Source of the DNA: Pseudomonadota bacterium
Lineage (GTDB): Bacteria; Pseudomonadota; Gammaproteobacteria; Burkholderiales; REEB80
Direction: 5' to 3'
Assembly: GCA_028873515.1 (NCBI GenBank)
Contig: JAGWIG010000009.1
Coordinates: 1 to 64,000 of the forward strand
DNA length: 64,000 nt
In this document: positions 46,991-54,597 of the stretch, one piece after another
Layout: every line of letters begins with the position of its first letter
Position numbering within the stretch: the first letter of the stretch is position 1
Notes under the pieces: generated by a model
Told to the model about the DNA's origin: nothing
What the model saw: only the letters and a program-made list of their open reading frames with translations
Database searches by the model: none
Position numbers and translations under genes: made by a program

Positions 46991-47970
46991 TTAATTTTCT
47001 CGATTGAATCGATTACAGCCTTTATCTGGATCGAGTGACTGTTTATTACCTGGAGAATGCTTTTGAATTCACCAATCATTTCTTTGGATAAATCGCCACT
47101 CGCAGATATCAGGTTGGCTTCCTGTGACCAGGCCAGCACTTCGCTGAGTTTGTTTCGATAATTGATAAGCTTGTCAGTCAACGCACGTTGGCGTTGGCGA
47201 TCAAGTTTTTGTTTGGAAATATCGTTTTGAAGTTCATCGCGTTGTTTTGCAAGCTTTGCAATTTCGCTGGAGCAGGTAATTTTTTCTCGTTCAAGGCGTT
47301 TGGCCTCTTCTCTCAGGACTTTAACCTTGTCCTCATCTTCTTTACCGGCATTTTTTAGTCTTTCCAACTCCTTGGATACTTCCTGCAGTCGCGTATGGAT
47401 TTCAATCCCTTTTGCAGAAAGCCCATCTATATTCTGGTGTGCAGTGTCGCGTTCCTTTTCAAGTACTTTAATTTGTTCCGTCATTTTCCGAAGCTGGATT
47501 TTTACATCGACATCCATTTCCTTTATGGCTTCTTCTTTTGCAGCTTCAATTTGTCTGCGTATTTCATCTGCATTAATGCTTTCACCGCTTTCTAATCTTT
47601 CGATGGTGGAATCTAGAACTTCCGCTGGGGCTGTTTCTACCAATTCGTAGAGTATCTTTGCTGGTAAAGCCATATTCTGCATCGGTACATTATGAAATTT
47701 TTCGGCTACTGCAATATAGCGCTGCATGGAACGACGCGAATATCCAAACTCTGCTTCTGCCCATGTCATGAATTTCTTTTCTGGTAACCGCCGTCTTGCC
47801 TCAATCAGTAAATTGCCAATTTCAATAATGGATTCAGCCACTGATTTATTTAGCGAACGAAGACGATAAGTGATGCTGATGATGTGTTCCCTGTCTTGCA
47901 CAGGAATGGAATTGAAATCGAATACCACAAGAGCTGAGTTATTTTCAGTGCTGACGACTGCTTCTTTCAT
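46987..47970 (-). CDS. DUF3102 coiled-coil protein
   Basis: A 327-residue protein, first gene of the regulatory operon. The ATG at 47970 follows a perfect AAGGAGG; a start 87 nt upstream lies in the operator region and is rejected. Residues about 25-95 form a DUF3102 domain (SIIEIGNLLIEARRRLPEKK and FMTWAEAEFGYSRRSMQRYI), which includes a putative helix-turn-helix and is common on plasmids and phage. Residues about 130-270 are a long heptad-patterned coiled coil. The overall design recalls plasmid proteins combining DNA binding with filament or dimer formation (partition or KfrA-like). Function unknown; a role in stability or regulation is inference. Confidence 0.7.
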   Translation of the reverse strand: MKEAVVSTENNSALVVFDFNSIPVQDREHIISITYRLRSLNKSVAESIIEIGNLLIEARRRLPEKKFMTWAEAEFGYSRRSMQRYIAVAEKFHNVPMQNMALPAKILYELVETAPAEVLDSTIERLESGESINADEIRRQIEAAKEEAIKEMDVDVKIQLRKMTEQIKVLEKERDTAHQNIDGLSAKGIEIHTRLQEVSKELERLKNAGKEDEDKVKVLREEAKRLEREKITCSSEIAKLAKQRDELQNDISKQKLDRQRQRALTDKLINYRNKLSEVLAWSQEANLISASGDLSKEMIGEFKSILQVINSHSIQIKAVIDSIEKIK

Positions 47971-47994
47971 ACAACCTCCTTTTGAATATGCCTT

Positions 47995-48101
47995 AGTGCA
48001 TTTTGCAAAAAAATAAGTGCATGAAGCGGATGAATGATGCAAAAAAAAGCGCATCAATCAAAAACTCAAGCTTCATCATAGCCATTATTTTTTTTTGTCA
48101 A
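47995..48101 (-). promoter_or_regulatory. Promoter and repeated operator of the regulatory operon
   Basis: On the minus strand, TTGACA (48101-48096) and TATGAT (48080-48075) with a 15-bp spacer form a likely promoter. Between it and the DUF3102 start lie three AGYGCAT motifs on the plus strand at 47995, 48016 and 48048, spaced 21 and 32 bp, or two and three helical turns. Two of these are next to A7/A8 tracts preceded by TGC. The arrangement suggests cooperative binding by an autoregulator. Confidence 0.6.
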
Positions 48102-48190
48102 GGGAGGTAAAAATTCTGGTTGTCGAGCTAAAAACCGATTGGCTGGAAAAAAGAATTTCGGGAAAGTAATGCTGGATTGTACTGATAACA

Positions 48191-48334
48191 AGCCTAAAAC
48201 GTGTACACGTCACCATATAATAAAATCAACAGGTTATCAAAAATTCGTAAAATGGGCACCGTGCCCATTTTTCTATGATAATTGTAACTTATTGATATTA
48301 TTTGTTTATGAAAAATCAGGTATGTACACGTATC
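48191..48334 (+). promoter_or_regulatory. Repeated intergenic module, copy 1
   Basis: A 144-bp block similar to 58872-59005. It starts with 22 bp identical in both copies, including the perfect palindrome ACGTGTACACGT (48199-48210). A 23-bp palindrome centred on 48260 (AAAATGGGCAC, C, GTGCCCATTTT) follows at exactly the same distance in both copies. TGTACACGTAT recurs at 48323-48333. It lies in the non-coding stretch 47971-48416 ahead of the TraI_2-like gene. It may be a control site for the transfer operon, a bidirectional terminator, or contain the transfer origin. The 82 bp that remain before the gene hold no clear consensus promoter. Confidence 0.7.
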
Positions 48335-48416
48335 AAGTAATGCTGAATTAAAACGTATTAAATATACAGCGTTTTTCAAAATCATTAATTGTTTTAATGT
48401 AACCAGAATATTCGAC

Positions 48417-49547
48417 ATGAATATCCTATCCTTTTTTAATAAAAAACAGGGGTCAATAATTGTCCATGAAGGGAATAAGCCTGGTGTGTCACCTGTTTTG
48501 ACTGGGCTGCCTGGTTCGATGCCTCATGATATCCGGTGCGCCCTCGATGAAAAAATAAAAGTTTTGCTGGACACATTAATTGTCGATCGGCCGCTGATTA
48601 TTGATCCTGTAAACCTGCTTCTGAAGTGGGTTTCCTATGCCCCACGGTATCAGGACGATGCCAAATACGGCCTTGCCCTGCAATCTGTTGATACAGCCAT
48701 AGTCGCTTCTAAAATTGCTGATGGAACATTATTCACTGGGCTTGAGTCCTCTGAAAAGAGAAGAGTGTTAGAACCCCGTTATCGGTATGCGGCATTTATT
48801 GCGGGACTTTTTTCAAACCTGCCCTCCCTGGCCAGTGCCCAGGTCATGAGCGAAGACAAGATATGGTCGCCCATGAATGAGCCTTTGCATGACTTTGTAT
48901 TACGTAATGGAGATTTTCATCTTGTCTGGTCTGGGGTAACGCGAGAATCGGCGCTATGGATTGTATCGAGACACATTCCCGAACCGGTAATCAGTTATTT
49001 AAATGAGGCCAATCCATCGATCCTGTTTGAAATGCTGGCTGCCATTGCCCCCGAAAAACCATTATCCCGCCTTCAACAGGTTGTTTCTACTTCTATGGAA
49101 CGTGTCATCAGCCAGTATAAATCCCAATCAACCATACCTGTGGACAAACCTGTTGCTCAACAAATTAATCTGGAAAATGTCTCGGCAAAAACAAAAGAAA
49201 CTCCAACTGTAAAAGCTGAGCTCATTACTACTCCACACCCAGATAAAAAGGAACAATCCCAATCCGGATTGAAAGCCGAAGATTTATATAAATCAATGGG
49301 GGAAGCCACGGCTGCACTATTTCAATCCATTGCCGAGGATACTGAAAGAAAACCGGAAGTGGCTGAACAAATCAAGCCTTCAGAATCTGGCATTGCAATA
49401 CCTCTGGCCTTGATTGCAGGGTATGGGGTAGTCAAGGCAGTGGTGCTGGATGGATTAAAACGATCGGGAATCATGATAGAGCAAACCAGAACACACATCA
49501 TCATCAGTCATGAAGCATCATCAGTGATTTTCAGGAAATCCAAATAA
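48417..49547 (+). CDS. TraI_2 domain protein, putative MOBH relaxase (atypical)
   Basis: MOBH relaxases nick the transfer origin and pilot the strand. In these 376 residues the segment SSEKRRVLEPRYRYAAFIAGLF (about 111-132) matches the TraI_2 stretch found in SXT- and PFGI-type relaxases, with the preceding LLLKWVSYAPRYQDD and DGTLFTGLE also family-like. A C-terminal domain (about 280-376; AEDLYKSMGEATAALF ... VLDGLKRSGIMIEQ) resembles the winged TraI_2_C region. The histidine/aspartate metal motif normally found around residues 75-100 is not visible, and the protein is shorter than typical relaxases. It could be a non-catalytic relative. It overlaps traD by one base. Confidence 0.65.
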   Translation: MNILSFFNKKQGSIIVHEGNKPGVSPVLTGLPGSMPHDIRCALDEKIKVLLDTLIVDRPLIIDPVNLLLKWVSYAPRYQDDAKYGLALQSVDTAIVASKIADGTLFTGLESSEKRRVLEPRYRYAAFIAGLFSNLPSLASAQVMSEDKIWSPMNEPLHDFVLRNGDFHLVWSGVTRESALWIVSRHIPEPVISYLNEANPSILFEMLAAIAPEKPLSRLQQVVSTSMERVISQYKSQSTIPVDKPVAQQINLENVSAKTKETPTVKAELITTPHPDKKEQSQSGLKAEDLYKSMGEATAALFQSIAEDTERKPEVAEQIKPSESGIAIPLALIAGYGVVKAVVLDGLKRSGIMIEQTRTHIIISHEASSVIFRKSK

Positions 49548-51382
49548 TGGCCCTTTCCAAATATGCCAACATCTGGCGCATACCGTACGAAGGCTATGCC
49601 GCCCTGGCCTGGCTAGCCGCCAGTGGGCTGACTCTTGTTTTTTATGGAATAGATGATTATACGGCCATGATTATTGCGTTGATTGCTGCAATTGCTGGCA
49701 TCAGGCGTTTTTTTCAGGCCAAGCGGTTAATTGAACAAAGAGTCTCTCTCTCTGGAAATGCTGGCATTATAACCATGACTCGTCAGGAACTTTTAAATAT
49801 ATCTTCTTTGGATCCGGATGGAATGTTTTTGGGATTGGGATGGAAGTGGCAACCAAGACATGCACGTTTATGCAGGGAACTGTTCGCAAAAAATGATGAT
49901 GAAATGCCAACTGTTCCCAAATGGATGCTAAAAATATTCGGTCATACCAGAGCTCCTGAAGAGACAATCGGGAACCCCAGAATTCATGGACTGGAAACAC
50001 GTGATACCAATATTTATGCCATGCTGGAGGCACTAGCTGGCCATACCTTGATTGTTGGCACAACAGGTAGTGGGAAAACCCGTCTTTATGAAGTCCTGGT
50101 TACTCAAGCCATTGCCGCTAACGCAGTGGTTATTTTCATCGATCCAAAAGGCGATCGGGATCTCGAACTACGGATGCGTGATGAATGCAAAAAATCTGGC
50201 CGTGATTTTCTGTTTTTCCATCCTGCATTTCCAAGCAAAAGCATCCGTTTCAATCCTTTGAAAAACTGGCACAGTCCAAGTGAAATTGCTTCCCGCATTG
50301 CCCAGCTTCTTGGTAATGGTGATAACGATAACTTTGTGCAGTTTGCTCACCTGACTATTGATCGGGTTATTAATGGTCTACTTGCCATAGGTGAACGGCC
50401 CAGCCTGAGAAAAATCATGGAGTATGTCCAAATCGGGGTTGATCCGTTGCTGGATAAACTGCTTGATCAATATTTGTTTGAAATATTTGGGTCAGGATGG
50501 GAAGGAAAGCTAACCGGATATCTGCAGGACAAGAAAGCAGGTAATGTCAGTCGTACTGACGCCAAGATTGCACTTTATACCGCTGAAGTAAGAGGGGCAA
50601 ATCCCAATGATGTCATGGATGGGCTGGTTAGTATCTATCACCACAGCAAAGAGCATTACAACAAGATGATCCTGGCTCTACTCCCTTTGCTGCAGCAACT
50701 TACCAGTGGAGAAATTGGGGAAATGCTCTCACCCGAGCATGAAAACATGGATGATCCACGACCCATCTTTGATTCAGAAAAAATCATCAAAGGGGGAAAG
50801 GTTTTTTACATGGCAACCAATTCATTGTCAAACAAACAGGTTGCAACCGCCATTACTTCCATTGCCCTTGCTGACTTTGCTGCTGTCGCTGGATCCATTT
50901 ACAACTTTGAGGATGCCAAACAAGACATCTATTTGATGGTGGATGAAGCAGGTGAGGGGATTAATGATCAGTTTACACAAATCCTGAATAAAGGTCGTGG
51001 GGCAGGGTACAAGACTTTTTTTGCTACTCAGACACTATCTGATCTGGAAGTGCGCCTGGGTAGCAAACAAAAGGCCAATCAAACTATCGGCAATGCCAAT
51101 AACATGATTTCTTTGCGCCTGCAGGACACCGACACGGCAAAATATATTGCGGATAAATTTGGAGAAACGACCGTTCGCAGTATTAGTGTATCGCAATCGA
51201 ATCGTGCCGAATCCGAAGCCAACATGATGGAATTTGGTGGCACGGTAACGAGAGCCATGAAAGAGGAACAGACTGAACTTATGCCCATGAATGTTTTAAA
51301 GCGGTTGCCAAACCTGCAGTTTGTTGCCCTGGTCGCTGGTGGAAATCTATACAAGGGCCGTATCCCAATTATAACCAACTAA
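49547..51382 (+). CDS. traD: Type IV coupling protein TraD
   Basis: Hexameric inner-membrane ATPase that delivers the relaxosome to the secretion channel. The 611 residues have two N-terminal transmembrane helices (about 17-33 and 38-52), Walker A GTTGSGKT (171-178) after LAGHTLIV, the IDPKGDRDLELRM motif, Walker B in IYLMVDEAGEG, and the FFATQTLSDLE sensor segment followed by QTIGNANNMISLRLQD. It resembles TraD of SXT/PFGI-type elements rather than the F plasmid. TaAtG coupling links it to the preceding relaxase-like gene. Confidence 0.92.
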   Translation: MALSKYANIWRIPYEGYAALAWLAASGLTLVFYGIDDYTAMIIALIAAIAGIRRFFQAKRLIEQRVSLSGNAGIITMTRQELLNISSLDPDGMFLGLGWKWQPRHARLCRELFAKNDDEMPTVPKWMLKIFGHTRAPEETIGNPRIHGLETRDTNIYAMLEALAGHTLIVGTTGSGKTRLYEVLVTQAIAANAVVIFIDPKGDRDLELRMRDECKKSGRDFLFFHPAFPSKSIRFNPLKNWHSPSEIASRIAQLLGNGDNDNFVQFAHLTIDRVINGLLAIGERPSLRKIMEYVQIGVDPLLDKLLDQYLFEIFGSGWEGKLTGYLQDKKAGNVSRTDAKIALYTAEVRGANPNDVMDGLVSIYHHSKEHYNKMILALLPLLQQLTSGEIGEMLSPEHENMDDPRPIFDSEKIIKGGKVFYMATNSLSNKQVATAITSIALADFAAVAGSIYNFEDAKQDIYLMVDEAGEGINDQFTQILNKGRGAGYKTFFATQTLSDLEVRLGSKQKANQTIGNANNMISLRLQDTDTAKYIADKFGETTVRSISVSQSNRAESEANMMEFGGTVTRAMKEEQTELMPMNVLKRLPNLQFVALVAGGNLYKGRIPIITN

Positions 51383-51397
51383 TGCTACAGGAAATAC

Positions 51398-51910
51398 ATG
51401 ATGGAAATTGATGCTTACCACGAATTAAATAAGGCCATTAAAGCTTCCGGAAGAAAAAAGGAGGCATCGGTGTGGTTCTCTTCATGGCCGAATATCCGGG
51501 AATTGGCTATGCGTTTAACGGAATACATCCCAATGTGCGTGCCTGACGTTGAAACAGGCAGGCCTCTGCTTGTCCGTTGTATTGAGGAAGCGTTTGATGC
51601 AATCAACATGGATTGGTTAAACCCGGAAAATGAAAAAAAATTCATATCAGGTTTAATGAAACCCACGCCGTCCATACTTAACCTGCGCATCGGGATAACC
51701 CATAATGGTTGTTTTACTCCATGGAATCCGGCTATTGAATCACTGATGAAATTCATCAACAGCCAACCCGGAGATCTCACCATTATTGAAGAACCATTTT
51801 TCGATATGCCACCTTATGAAGTAAGGATGATTCTGGCATCCAGAATCATGGACATGATTGATATCAACAGAATTGGAATTAAAAATGTCATTTGCGAACA
51901 GGATATTTGA
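51398..51910 (+). CDS. Hypothetical ICE protein
   Basis: Not recognised. 170 residues, no signal peptide or membrane helix, acidic-neutral, with several tryptophans (VWFSSWPNIRELAMRL, MDWLNPENEKKF) and a helical C-terminus. CAGGAAAT gives a ribosome site for the ATG at 51398. It lies 15 nt after traD and its last 26 nt overlap the next gene, so it is part of the transfer operon. It may be a cytoplasmic partner of the coupling protein, an inference from place only. Confidence 0.7.
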   Translation: MMEIDAYHELNKAIKASGRKKEASVWFSSWPNIRELAMRLTEYIPMCVPDVETGRPLLVRCIEEAFDAINMDWLNPENEKKFISGLMKPTPSILNLRIGITHNGCFTPWNPAIESLMKFINSQPGDLTIIEEPFFDMPPYEVRMILASRIMDMIDINRIGIKNVICEQDI

Positions 51911-52142
51911 AAGGCAGAAGCTGGTAAGCAAACAGGATCTGGATGATGTCATTCAATGCATTAGAGAAAAGAAAGAAGCCAGGGTGCCTGAATGGGCCAG
52001 GTCTGATAAGTTTTCAGCCGTTAAATTTGCGCTGTTATACGCCTCCTTGAAGCGGCCAGTCATATCTATCGGATGTCTGGCTGCAACGGGTTATATTTTC
52101 TGCGCGACTATCATACAGGCACTGTCCTATTTCATGAGGTGA
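51885..52142 (+). CDS. Small membrane protein of the transfer operon
   Basis: 85 residues from the ATG at 51885 (MSFANRIFERQKLVSK); a longer frame from 51858 lies wholly within the previous gene. The N-terminal 50 residues are charged and helical (DLDDVIQCIREKKEARVPEW), the C-terminal third is one transmembrane helix (PVISIGCLAATGYIFCATII). No family recognised. It ends 7 nt before the DUF4400 gene. Confidence 0.6.
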   Translation: MSFANRIFERQKLVSKQDLDDVIQCIREKKEARVPEWARSDKFSAVKFALLYASLKRPVISIGCLAATGYIFCATIIQALSYFMR

Positions 52143-52149
52143 TTTTTTT

Positions 52150-52803
52150 ATGGCCAGTCCCACCCGTTCAAAGTTTACCAGCCATTTACTACTGTGGATT
52201 ATATTGTCATTTGCAGTTGAGGCCATGGTCATGCCAGCATTGATTAGCCCCGTCAAAGAAATGGCACTTATAAACACTGAAATGAAAATAAACAAGGCGT
52301 TTATGGGGAGAGGGCAGGGCACGATTACAAATCGGGCAACATGGGCTTTCAAAGGTTTGTTCGTCAACAACGGTATCATGGCGAAATCGGCGCATTTCTT
52401 CCAACCGTCTGAAAGTTCTGACGTGCTTGGATTGGGTCGAATCTATAAAGGGATCTCAGCCAAATGGATTGATAATTTCTGGATGTCTGTTTATCTTTTT
52501 TTGTATCGCTTTTTTCTCATGATTTACTGGATTATTCCAGCATCACTGTTTATAGGTGCTGCTGCCGTAGATGGGTTTACCATCTGGCAAATCAAGAAAA
52601 CTGAATTCGGTGTCTCCAATCCGATTGCATTCAAGATTGCATCGATGTCTATAGCCCACATTACAGGGTTCATGGTCTTTTTGGGATTTGTCCCTTTGCC
52701 CATGCCTCCATTTATCTGGCCTTTCTTTACAGCAATGATTGCTTCAAGCGTATGGATAACTGCAGCCAACTTCCAGAGCGGGTTGAGTAGCCCTGGTATC
52801 TAA
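52150..52803 (+). CDS. DUF4400 integrating-conjugative-element membrane protein
   Basis: DUF4400 proteins accompany TraD in SXT- and PFGI-type ICEs; role unknown. The 217 residues show four hydrophobic segments: LLLWIILSFAVEAMVMPAL (about 12-30), LYRFFLMIYWIIPASLFIGAAAVDG (about 122-146), IASMSIAHITGFMVFLGFVP (about 168-187) and WPFFTAMIASSVWITAA. The WQIKKTEFGVSNPIAF loop between helices is family-like. The gene follows traD after two small genes; a 188-bp gap without a gene or clear promoter separates it from virB11. Confidence 0.75.
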   Translation: MASPTRSKFTSHLLLWIILSFAVEAMVMPALISPVKEMALINTEMKINKAFMGRGQGTITNRATWAFKGLFVNNGIMAKSAHFFQPSESSDVLGLGRIYKGISAKWIDNFWMSVYLFLYRFFLMIYWIIPASLFIGAAAVDGFTIWQIKKTEFGVSNPIAFKIASMSIAHITGFMVFLGFVPLPMPPFIWPFFTAMIASSVWITAANFQSGLSSPGI

Positions 52804-52991
52804 GACTTATTCGTTCTGTTCGCCCCTTTTCCATGTATTGGAGATATTCGGGAACGATTCCATTTTGCGTACCATGGTTTACGCAAGCCAATCCAATTTG
52901 CTGAAACGATAGCCTATCAAGCCTGAAAACTGGCTGTATTACGTCATCATTCAAACTTAATCCATAAAGTCGTCTTCCCATAATTTTGGGC

Positions 52992-53993
52992 ATGAACGGC
53001 CTTGATATACCTGATGATTCGACCCACGCCGTATTTCTGGATCTGGTCAAAAATATTGTTCCCTATATGGCAGACAAATCTGTCAGTGAAATCATGGTGA
53101 ACAGGCCTAATGATGTATGGATTAAACAAAACGGAAGCCTGGTTAAAGTGGATTGCGACCTTGATGGAATCAGCATTAGAAGCGCCATGCAGGCTTTGGC
53201 TCGAATTGAGCAGAAGGAAATTCAGGAAAATACCGAAGCGGCCATCCTGGATTGCCATATCGGTCCATTCCGGATTGCCTGTGTAATGAGTCCTACCGCC
53301 GTAGATGGGCACGCAATGTGTATCAGGAAGCACTCAAGTTCAAATATGACGCTTGATGATTACAGGGAAAACGGTTTTTTTAATCCACCAGAGACGAATG
53401 ATAGCGTAAGCAATGGCAGCCTTGAGCTGTGGGATATTTTAAGGAATGCGGTAAAAAACAAAAAAAACATACTGGTAGCTGGAGGTACTGATACAGGTAA
53501 AACCACCATGCTTAACGCCTTAATTGCCGAAATACCGGGTTCTGACCGGGTGATTTCGATAGAGGACACGATTGAATTGAATGTACGGGTTCAAAACAAG
53601 GTTCGCCTTCTCTCCAATGCACAGGCCGGCATCCATATGCGGGATTTGTTAAGGCTTTCTTTGAGAATGAGACCGGATCGGATTGTAGTCGGAGAAGTTC
53701 GAGGTGAAGAAGCCTACGATTTGCTTCAGGTTTTTAACAGTGGACATGATGGCGGGTTTGCCACCATTCATGCGTCAAATGGAAAAAAAGCATTGATGCG
53801 TCTCGAATCGCTTGTCATGCAATCCGAAGCCGCAAAAATGGGTTATGAAGCGATCAAGCTGATGGTGGCTTCCACCATCAATTACGTTGTTTTTCTGAAA
53901 TCTTCGGGTGGGAAACGCTACCTGTCGGAACTATTGGAAATCACTGATTTTGATGATGGAAAATACGTTATGAATAATCTGGTTAGGAGATAA
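52992..53993 (+). CDS. virB11: VirB11/TrbB-type secretion ATPase
   Basis: Hexameric traffic ATPase at the cytoplasmic base of the type IV secretion system. The 333 residues show the N-terminal domain with SVSEIMVNRPNDVWI, then Walker A GGTDTGKT (164-171; an Asp replaces the more usual Gly of GGTGSGKT), the Asp-box ISIEDTIEL, Walker B RIVVGEVRGEEAYDLLQ and the His box FATIHAS. The ATG at 52992 follows a TTG two codons earlier; no clear ribosome site is seen for either. It begins the virB11-B2-B3-B4-B5-B6 run. Confidence 0.93.
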   Translation: MNGLDIPDDSTHAVFLDLVKNIVPYMADKSVSEIMVNRPNDVWIKQNGSLVKVDCDLDGISIRSAMQALARIEQKEIQENTEAAILDCHIGPFRIACVMSPTAVDGHAMCIRKHSSSNMTLDDYRENGFFNPPETNDSVSNGSLELWDILRNAVKNKKNILVAGGTDTGKTTMLNALIAEIPGSDRVISIEDTIELNVRVQNKVRLLSNAQAGIHMRDLLRLSLRMRPDRIVVGEVRGEEAYDLLQVFNSGHDGGFATIHASNGKKALMRLESLVMQSEAAKMGYEAIKLMVASTINYVVFLKSSGGKRYLSELLEITDFDDGKYVMNNLVRR

Positions 53994-53996
53994 AAA

Positions 53997-54281
53997 ATGA
54001 ACTTTAAACGTACCCTGTTCAGCTTGTCGCTACTGTTGTTTTCAAGCTCCGTATTTGCCGTAGGGATGCCATGGGACGGACTGTTATGTGCAATTGTAAC
54101 GGATTTACGAAGCACGGTTGCTGCCGCTGTGGCTGTTGTCGCAATAGTCATTGCTGGATTATCTTTCGCGCATTCTGATGCAGACTGGTTCAAGCTTTTA
54201 ATGGCCGTCATCATGGGAATTGGTATTGCTGCGGGGTCAGTGGTTCTTGTATCCATGATGGGTCTGACCTTTACCTGCTGA
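53997..54281 (+). CDS. virB2: VirB2/TrbC pilin
   Basis: Major conjugative pilin precursor. The 94 residues have a long signal peptide (LFSLSLLLFSSSVFA) likely cut after FA at about residue 21, then two hydrophobic helices (STVAAAVAVVAIVIAGLSFA and LMAVIMGIGIAAGSVVLVSM) joined by a short polar loop HSDADWFK, the normal VirB2 layout. It starts 4 nt after virB11. Confidence 0.88.
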   Translation: MNFKRTLFSLSLLLFSSSVFAVGMPWDGLLCAIVTDLRSTVAAAVAVVAIVIAGLSFAHSDADWFKLLMAVIMGIGIAAGSVVLVSMMGLTFTC

Positions 54282-54291
54282 TGGAATCATT

Positions 54292-54597
54292 ATGCGAAAA
54301 AACCCGTTTTACCGCTCCTTGAATTTGGTTGAAACCGCGGGTGGTGCAGAAAAATCATTGGCTGTCCTGAATTTCACCCTGGGGTTGGCTTTTGTGTATG
54401 CCACCAAAATACTTTGGCTTCCCATCCCTTTTGCGTTCATGCATATATTTTTACGGTGGTTAACCAAAAAAGATCCATTTATCCGGAAAAGCTATATCAA
54501 GTACAACCGCATGTCAGACAGGCTGGATCCGTGGCCTAGCCAGAACATGAAAAAAGCTTGGCGGCCAGAAGGATTTTGCAGGGGAATTATGTGGTAA
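54292..54597 (+). CDS. virB3: VirB3/TrbD inner-membrane protein
   Basis: Short protein of the inner-membrane platform, associated with VirB4. The 101 residues carry FYRSLNLVETAGGAEKSLAV near the N-terminus and two adjacent hydrophobic segments (LNFTLGLAFVYATKILWL, PIPFAFMHIFLRWL), then the family-typical KKDPFIRKSYIKYNR. It overlaps the virB4 start by 7 nt (GTGGTAA). Confidence 0.85.
   Translation: MRKNPFYRSLNLVETAGGAEKSLAVLNFTLGLAFVYATKILWLPIPFAFMHIFLRWLTKKDPFIRKSYIKYNRMSDRLDPWPSQNMKKAWRPEGFCRGIMW

Noticed and set aside
48139-48351. 70-codon plus-strand frame through module copy 1
   Set aside because: No ribosome site, no family features, and the matching bases in module copy 2 do not form a frame; conservation is of palindromes, not codons.
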